Assembly: GCA_947167715.1 (NCBI GenBank)
Contig: CAMVJD010000016.1
Coordinates: 1 to 54,754 of the forward strand
Source of the DNA: an uncultured Eubacteriaceae bacterium
Lineage (GTDB): Bacteria; Bacillota; Clostridia; Lachnospirales; CAG-274
Reading direction: 5' to 3'
Length of the DNA stretch: 54,754 nt
Part shown: positions 50,859 through 54,754 of the stretch, in pieces
Numbering within the stretch: position 1 is the first letter of the stretch
Layout: each line of letters opens with the position of its first letter
Notes under the pieces: generated by a model
Told to the model about the DNA's origin: nothing
Seen by the model: only the letters and a program-made list of their open reading frames with translations
Database searches by the model: none
Translations under genes and position numbers: made by a program

Positions 50859-52016
50859 TTAAAAACAGATAGGCTCAATGTCCTTATCACAATACTCGGC
50901 GGCTATTTCCTTAAAGAGATCTATGACACGCTGTTCAAAAAGTCCGGGGATAGCCAATGCCGCAGGCAGCATTCTTGCGCAGGTGACCGCCATAAGCTGT
51001 TCTTCCGCTTTTTTGATAAGCTTTTCGTCATCGGTATCGAGATAGGTTTTTATATATGTGTCCCAGATACGGCACAGGTCTTCGGTGGTAAAACCTCGCA
51101 TAAGGTCGCTTTCGTTCCTTGTTTTTTCGTCCGTTGACTGACCCATTTTAAAGGCAAAGAACATTGTCACCATATCAAATATCGGGTGACCCTTGGCAGC
51201 ACCCGAAAGGTCTATAAACATATATTCGTCATTTTGCAGCATAACATTTCCTATATGTGCATCGCCGTGTATAAAGGTGTTTCTGTCGGGTATGTTTTCG
51301 ATTATTGCACGAAGCACTTTCGCCACTTCATCCGAGCACTCGCCTGCAAGAGCGTCTATGCGCTTAAGGGTGGGTATTTTTGTCGATTCAAAGTGCTCGT
51401 CAACCTCTATCGAGTGCATCTCGCGCATTTTAATGGCAAACCGCTTCGTATGCTCCTCTATATGTGCCTTGTCCTTTTTCATTACGGATGCAAGCTCCCG
51501 CGCGTTCAGAAGTTCATACACAACGCCGTAGCTGTCCCCTACTTTTACCGTGTCGTAGGATATGGCGGTGGGCACACCGAATATAAACGCATCTTTCGCC
51601 TTTGCGTTTTCCCGCTCTATCATTTCAAGGCGAAAATGTGGCTTAAAGACCTTTATTATAGTTTCCTCGTCCATGCGGTAAACACTGCCCGTTGCGCCCC
51701 TGCCGATAAGCTCCATGCCCTCGACACTAAGGCTGCGCAGAGCTTTTTTTACATCAAGGATATTGTCGAAACCCGTTACGCTGAAAATATCGTAAATTTC
51801 GGGTGTGACGTTTATTACACTGACATTCCCCCTGCTTTTTTTCAGTTTCAGCAATACACGCAGCCCCACACTTGAAATGTATTCAAGCTCGCCCGCATCA
51901 AGCGTTATGTCACCCGCTCCCGCCGCCGCAAGCAGCTCGTCCTCAAGCTGTTTCGCGTTATTTGAGTCTATTCTTCCGAAAATTTTTATCGTGTTTTCAT
52001 TTATCTTTGTTATCAT
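50859..52016 (-). CDS. STAS domain fused to an aminoglycoside-phosphotransferase-like kinase (TIGR02172-like)
   Basis: A 385-residue protein. Residues 1-95 are a STAS anti-sigma-antagonist-like domain (TLDAGELEYISSVGLRVLLKL), which keeps the serine at the usual phosphorylation site. Residues 105-380 form an APH/choline-kinase fold: glycine-rich start LIGRGATGSVYRMD, lysine in IIKVFKPH, catalytic HGDAHIGNVML and metal aspartate in YMFIDLSGAAKG. The kinase may phosphorylate a small molecule; the STAS part may tie it to a regulatory cascade. The ATG at 52016 with AAAGGAAG is preferred over the longer reading. Confidence 0.87.
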   Translation of the reverse strand: MITKINENTIKIFGRIDSNNAKQLEDELLAAAGAGDITLDAGELEYISSVGLRVLLKLKKSRGNVSVINVTPEIYDIFSVTGFDNILDVKKALRSLSVEGMELIGRGATGSVYRMDEETIIKVFKPHFRLEMIERENAKAKDAFIFGVPTAISYDTVKVGDSYGVVYELLNARELASVMKKDKAHIEEHTKRFAIKMREMHSIEVDEHFESTKIPTLKRIDALAGECSDEVAKVLRAIIENIPDRNTFIHGDAHIGNVMLQNDEYMFIDLSGAAKGHPIFDMVTMFFAFKMGQSTDEKTRNESDLMRGFTTEDLCRIWDTYIKTYLDTDDEKLIKKAEEQLMAVTCARMLPAALAIPGLFEQRVIDLFKEIAAEYCDKDIEPICF

Positions 52017-52053
52017 TTTATTCTTCCTTTCAATAAATCCTCTTGTGATACAC

Positions 52054-52083
52054 ATTATAGCACAAAATCATTTTTTATTACAA
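52054..52083 (-). promoter_or_regulatory. Promoter for the STAS-kinase gene
   Basis: On the minus strand TTGTAA (52083-52078), an 18-bp spacer and TATAAT (52059-52054), about 40 bp before the ATG. Confidence 0.55.
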
Positions 52084-52811
52084 TATATTATTTTGAGTTG
52101 ACTGATTTTTTCACCGGACAGTAAAATCGGAATTTGCGACAAGGCTGAAAGAGTCTGTTTAACAATAATCCAAGCGTCGCAGACATTGTTTGAGCAGCTA
52201 AAGAAAATATGATACCCGAAAGATTTTACTTCCACGGAAACGAGATTGAGCAGTTTATACATATTCAAGCCAAATGCCGATGGCAGTAATCTTGTTCGTG
52301 TAAAAAATATGCGTGCATATGTGCTTCTTGAACACCCGATTATCCCGGCGGTTTCGTCACGGCTTATTTCATTATTTCTATATCTTATAATTACATCAAG
52401 GTAATTTTCAGGGTTATATTTTGTCGGTCTGCCGAATTTAACACCTCTTGCCTTTGCCGCAGCTATGCCCTCAGCCTGTCTTTGGCGTATATTCTCTCGC
52501 TCATTCTGTGCTACAAACGAGAGAAGCTGAAGCACAATATCCGAAATAAGCGTGCCTATTAAGTCCTTGTGAGATGTTGTGTCAAGGAGGGAAATGTCAA
52601 GCACAACAACATCCGCACCAATTTCTTTCGTTATATGCCGCCATTGTTCGATTATCTCTTCATAGTTCCTGCCCAACCTATCAATGCTTTTTATAACAAG
52701 AATATCGCCTTTTTTCAGTTTTTTAAGCATACGCTTGTAATTTTTGCGTTCAAAGTCCCTGCCGCTTTGCTTATCGGTGTAGATGTGCATTGGTGGTACA
52801 CCATACTCAGT
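52068..52811 (-). pseudogene. Serine recombinase (resolvase/invertase family) lacking its catalytic N terminus
   Basis: From about 52811 the frame reads EYGVPPMHIYTDKQSGRDFE, KGDILVIKSIDRLGRNYEEI, and then the long helix region ending in ERENIRQRQAEGIAAAKARG and a helix-turn-helix DETAGIIGCSRSTYARIF. This is a serine recombinase from about residue 35 onward. The first strand with the catalytic serine is gone and replaced by DNA topoisomerase III sequence. After ARIF (about 52300) the frame continues about 75 residues without resemblance to the family and stops at 52068. It cannot catalyse recombination. Confidence 0.85.
52209..52289 (+). pseudogene. Possible RepA-like relic on the opposite strand
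   Basis: A 26-residue reading frame MIPERFYFHGNEIEQFIHIQ plus six residues. It resembles the N-terminal HGNEAEQF pattern of RepA-like replication initiators of integrative elements. There is no ribosome site and no continuation. It is listed only as a possible relic. Confidence 0.25.
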
Positions 52812-53058
52812 AAACTGCTTTTTTGTGCCTGAAAGCACTTCATATTTCCATACTGTAGGAAATGACGGGAAGATTATCCCACTTTTTATACTTTTCGTCA
52901 TAACTTTCGGGCGGGGCGGTCGATACAAGGTGTCCCACACACCAAGATACGATATAACCGTTGCCCTCTATATATCCGTCATTTCTGTTCTTTGCACCGA
53001 TAACTTTAGCTATGGTCTGTGCAACAGACGGTTTTTCTGCAATTACTAATTTTGTCAT
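52811..53058 (-). pseudogene. topB: DNA topoisomerase III N-terminal fragment
   Basis: The ATG at 53058 has a perfect AAGGAGG. It opens TKLVIAEKPSVAQTIAKVIG, the Toprim start of TopB, and continues to ESYDEKYKKWDNLPVI. One extra base in the AAA run at 52860-52862 then shifts the frame. Removing it gives VIPTVWKYEVLSGTKKQF, again TopB. At about 52811 the sequence switches to serine recombinase. Only about 80 of the usual 700 residues remain. TopB genes of this type are common on integrative conjugative elements. Confidence 0.85.
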
Positions 53059-53085
53059 ATATTTATTACCTCCTTTCTGCAATAA

Positions 53086-53120
53086 AAAAAGCAAGCACCT
53101 TTATCGGTAACTTGCTTTTT
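53086..53120. terminator. Bidirectional terminator-like hairpin
   Basis: AAAAAGCAAG (53086-53095) pairs with CTTGCTTTTT (53111-53120). It sits between the topB fragment and the MITE. Confidence 0.75.
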
Positions 53121-53137
53121 GATTATGATTATTCTAT

Positions 53138-53438
53138 GGAAACACTAATTAATTCAAAAAGGAAAAATAAAATTTAGCTTTAGCGGCAAAAATTATAGCG
53201 AACCAGCCGTATAAACCGCTTGAAAAGCGGTTTTAGGCGAATGTGAAAGGGCGAAACGGCGGCTACGCCGTGCAGCCTCAACCATAAAAGCCTGTACGCT
53301 ATGTTGCCTCAGCTAAAGCTGAGTGCAATCCCCGCAGGGGATCGGGTTTGCTTCAGCAAATCCCGACTAAGTCGCGCGTTTCGGCACTGCCCATATTTTT
53401 TGTAAATTTTATTTTTTCGACCTTAAATCAGTGTTTCC
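53138..53438. mobile_element. 301-bp MITE-like element with long terminal inverted repeats and 4-bp target duplication
   Basis: The ends carry GGAAACACT (53138-53146) and AGTGTTTCC (53430-53438). The repeat extends to perfect AAAAATAAAATTTA (53063+100, i.e. 53163-53176) and TAAATTTTATTTTT (53403-53416), about 36-39 bp per side. Both ends are flanked by CTAT (53134-53137 and 53439-53442). Inside are at least five hairpins: AACCGCTT/AAGCGGTT, ACGGCG/CGCCGT, CTCAGCT/AGCTGAG, ATCCCC/GGGGAT and TTTGCT/AGCAAA. It has no coding capacity. Its right end abuts the stop codon of the lipoprotein gene. Confidence 0.8.
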
Positions 53439-54344
53439 CTATTTTTCTATATTATATATATACACTTCGTGTATTTCTTCGGTATATCCGTCATAAAAGC
53501 CTTTTGGCATACCGAGAACTATTTTTGCACCCCGGTTATACAAAAGTAAAAACTGACCCTTTTCCTTATCAAAAGTAAGTCCTTCGATCTCTCCCTGTTT
53601 TGTGACATCATCAAAGGCACGTTCCGCTTTGGGTGTACCATTCTCAAAGCCGTCGGTGAGTGAAATACGGTACATATTGTCGGGTTCGTCATTATCTGCA
53701 TCGCCGTCATCACACGTTAAATAAAGACTGCCATCATAGTAAGCAACACCCTGAAGCCATTTAAGCCCCGGCTGCATAAGCATCTTTCCGCGGTATTCTC
53801 CGCTTGAGAGATCGTACATATAAAGATAATTGCTTGATTCGTCATCTATCCACGATGTCATATATACAATGCCGTTGTCGGGGTCTACCGCTATGCCCGA
53901 ACATTCCAGCTGCCCCGTATCCTCGCGGAAAGGAAATACACGTTTAAGCTCGAGAGTGTCGCCGTCATATACTGCGACTTGTATGTTTTTGCCGACACCG
54001 TCAACAAAATATTCCGCACCGATATACAGTTCGTTATTGTATACATCAATATCTCCGATGTGATTCACTTCAAGGTCGTAGCCTGCAAAGGGGTCGGTGT
54101 TTTCTTTGACAATGTTCCAATCTTTATCGTATTTTGTCAATGTAGTCGAACCGCTGACCCAATAATTATTGCCCTCAACACATACGCCTTGTCTGCCGTT
54201 GACCTGATGAATTGAGTCAAGCGTATAGTTATGTTGTATTGGCGTAGTATCGGAAGTGACCTCTTCCGGTTGAGTTTTGTTTGAACAGCCGTTTAACACT
54301 AAAAGCATAAGAAGCACAAACGGCAAATAAATTCTTTTACCCAT
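53439..54344 (-). CDS. Secreted beta-propeller-like lipoprotein
   Basis: A 301-residue lipoprotein with lipobox LNGC and a Thr/Glu-rich linker. The mature part has repeated beta-strand blocks such as NHIGDIDVYNNELYIGAEY, CSGIAVDPDNGIVYMTSW, LQGVAYYDGSLYLTCDDG and EIEGLTFDKEKGQFLLLY. This spacing fits a six- or seven-bladed propeller of the SMP-30/NHL type. It may bind a ligand outside the cell; no catalytic residues are evident. The stop codon TAG (53439-53441) overlaps the target duplication of the MITE, so the element landed exactly at the gene's end. The ribosome site GTGAGGTG and a promoter lie upstream. Confidence 0.75.
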   Translation of the reverse strand: MGKRIYLPFVLLMLLVLNGCSNKTQPEEVTSDTTPIQHNYTLDSIHQVNGRQGVCVEGNNYWVSGSTTLTKYDKDWNIVKENTDPFAGYDLEVNHIGDIDVYNNELYIGAEYFVDGVGKNIQVAVYDGDTLELKRVFPFREDTGQLECSGIAVDPDNGIVYMTSWIDDESSNYLYMYDLSSGEYRGKMLMQPGLKWLQGVAYYDGSLYLTCDDGDADNDEPDNMYRISLTDGFENGTPKAERAFDDVTKQGEIEGLTFDKEKGQFLLLYNRGAKIVLGMPKGFYDGYTEEIHEVYIYNIEK

Positions 54345-54395
54345 AAAAACACCTCACTTTTTATTATTCATATCATCTTTGCAGTATTTAAGATA

Positions 54396-54423
54396 ATTAT
54401 AGCATAAAATACGTTCGTGTCAA
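54396..54423 (-). promoter_or_regulatory. Promoter of the propeller lipoprotein gene
   Basis: On the minus strand TTGACA (54423-54418), a 16-bp spacer and TATAAT (54401-54396), about 50 bp before the ATG. Confidence 0.75.
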
Positions 54424-54440
54424 CAAATGGGTAAATTTAT

Positions 54441-54716
54441 TTATCCGTTTATCCACCATTCAAAAACGTCTTCACCCGTTTTCCATTCAAGTCTTGTTTC
54501 AAGGCCTTTTTCCTTGCGGTGTTCAAGCATTTTGTCAAAGGTTCTTATGTACAACTCTTTGTACTTCGGGAAGGCTTCAAACTCCATAAGGCGTGATTTT
54601 GAAGTCATCGGGCAGCCGATACAGCCAACACGCTTGAAGCCCATATCATTCGTTTGCCTTTTCGGGTACGGCGGAGAAGATATTGCCGTGTCGGGTAAAA
54701 TAACCCTTGTCAACAA
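54441..54716 (-). pseudogene. C-terminal fragment of a PAPS-reductase-family protein
   Basis: From 54644 the frame reads MGFKRVGCIGCPMTSKSRL, FPKYKELYIRTFDKMLEHRK and WKTGEDVFEWWING. This is the zinc/iron cysteine motif and C-terminal end of PAPS-reductase-like (3'-phosphoadenylylsulfate reductase fold) proteins found on mobile elements. The nucleotide-binding N-terminal domain is missing, and the last residues are shortened. The 24 residues before MGFKRV are not family sequence. Confidence 0.75.
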
Positions 54717-54753
54717 GACCCTTTAAAAGCCTTAAAACTTTTTTGTAAGAATC
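54646..54753 (-). pseudogene. Partial gene fragment at the window edge, winged-helix-like
   Basis: A frame open from the right edge encodes YKKVLRLLKGLVDKGYFTRH, GNIFSAVPEKANE and a stop at 54646. It resembles the recognition part of a small winged-helix protein, but the family is not certain. It overlaps the PAPS-reductase fragment by a few bases in another frame, so two gene pieces appear joined here. Confidence 0.35.
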
Positions 54754-54754
54754 T

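Overview
The window looks like a chromosomal segment of an anaerobic, Gram-positive-type gut or rumen Clostridia (Bacillota). The evidence is a Na+-pumping biotin decarboxylase cluster, type I dockerin modules, SLH plus bacterial Ig-like surface proteins, a copper-amine-oxidase-type stalk domain, a LytTR two-component system, clostripain, TTGACA/TATAAT promoters, strong AAGGAGG ribosome sites and an AT-rich, moderate-GC composition. The exact genus cannot be read from the sequence. It resembles Oscillospirales/Monoglobus-like organisms, but that is inference.

Layout. 1-5.8 kb (minus): DUF1232 protein, PEGA protein, ComEC-like hydrolase lipoprotein, FUSC-type membrane protein and oligoendopeptidase F. 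6.0-12.9 kb (plus): coaBC, then a five-gene biotin-dependent carboxyltransferase/Na+ pump operon ending in endonuclease III. 13.0-19.6 kb (plus): a cell-surface glycosylation cluster (GtrA, two GT2 enzymes, FkbM methyltransferase) with two adjacent WYL regulators inside it, preceded by a MITE-like element. 19.7-28.1 kb: a 159-bp tandem duplication, kdgK, an orphan pseudopilin, tRNA-Arg(ACG), RlmD, a decayed VanX-type dipeptidase, a stalk-HAD phosphatase fusion and a large Ig-like/SLH surface protein. 28.2-30.0 kb (minus): small housekeeping-like genes.

30.1-42.4 kb is the most interesting part. A LytTR response regulator/GHKL kinase pair diverges from a lipoprotein with a duplicated domain. 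Further on, a giant dockerin-bearing HExxH metalloprotease and a clostripain-family protease form an operon diverging from a zinc-ribbon membrane protein. Both divergent intergenic regions carry the same 35-bp palindrome (11-bp arms, 13-bp spacer). In each of four directions it is followed, after CAG or CAC, by a -35-like hexamer, and 17 bp further by a -10 position whose quality varies. This suggests one two-component regulon for secreted proteases and surface proteins.

42.5-44.2 kb: a frameshifted dockerin protein, a four-hairpin leader and a 144-bp inverted-repeat element. 44.3-50.1 kb: a ten-gene, tightly packed minus-strand operon with its own LysR regulator (flavodoxins, SnoaL-like protein, truncated SDR, carboxymuconolactone-decarboxylase-like protein, acetyltransferase, DUF4405 cytochrome-like protein, cupin). 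50.3-54.75 kb: accessory and decaying DNA. It holds an iron-alcohol-dehydrogenase remnant, a STAS-aminoglycoside-phosphotransferase-like fusion, a fused TopB/serine-recombinase remnant of an integrative element, a 301-bp MITE with 4-bp target duplication abutting a stop codon, a beta-propeller-like lipoprotein and a PAPS-reductase fragment.
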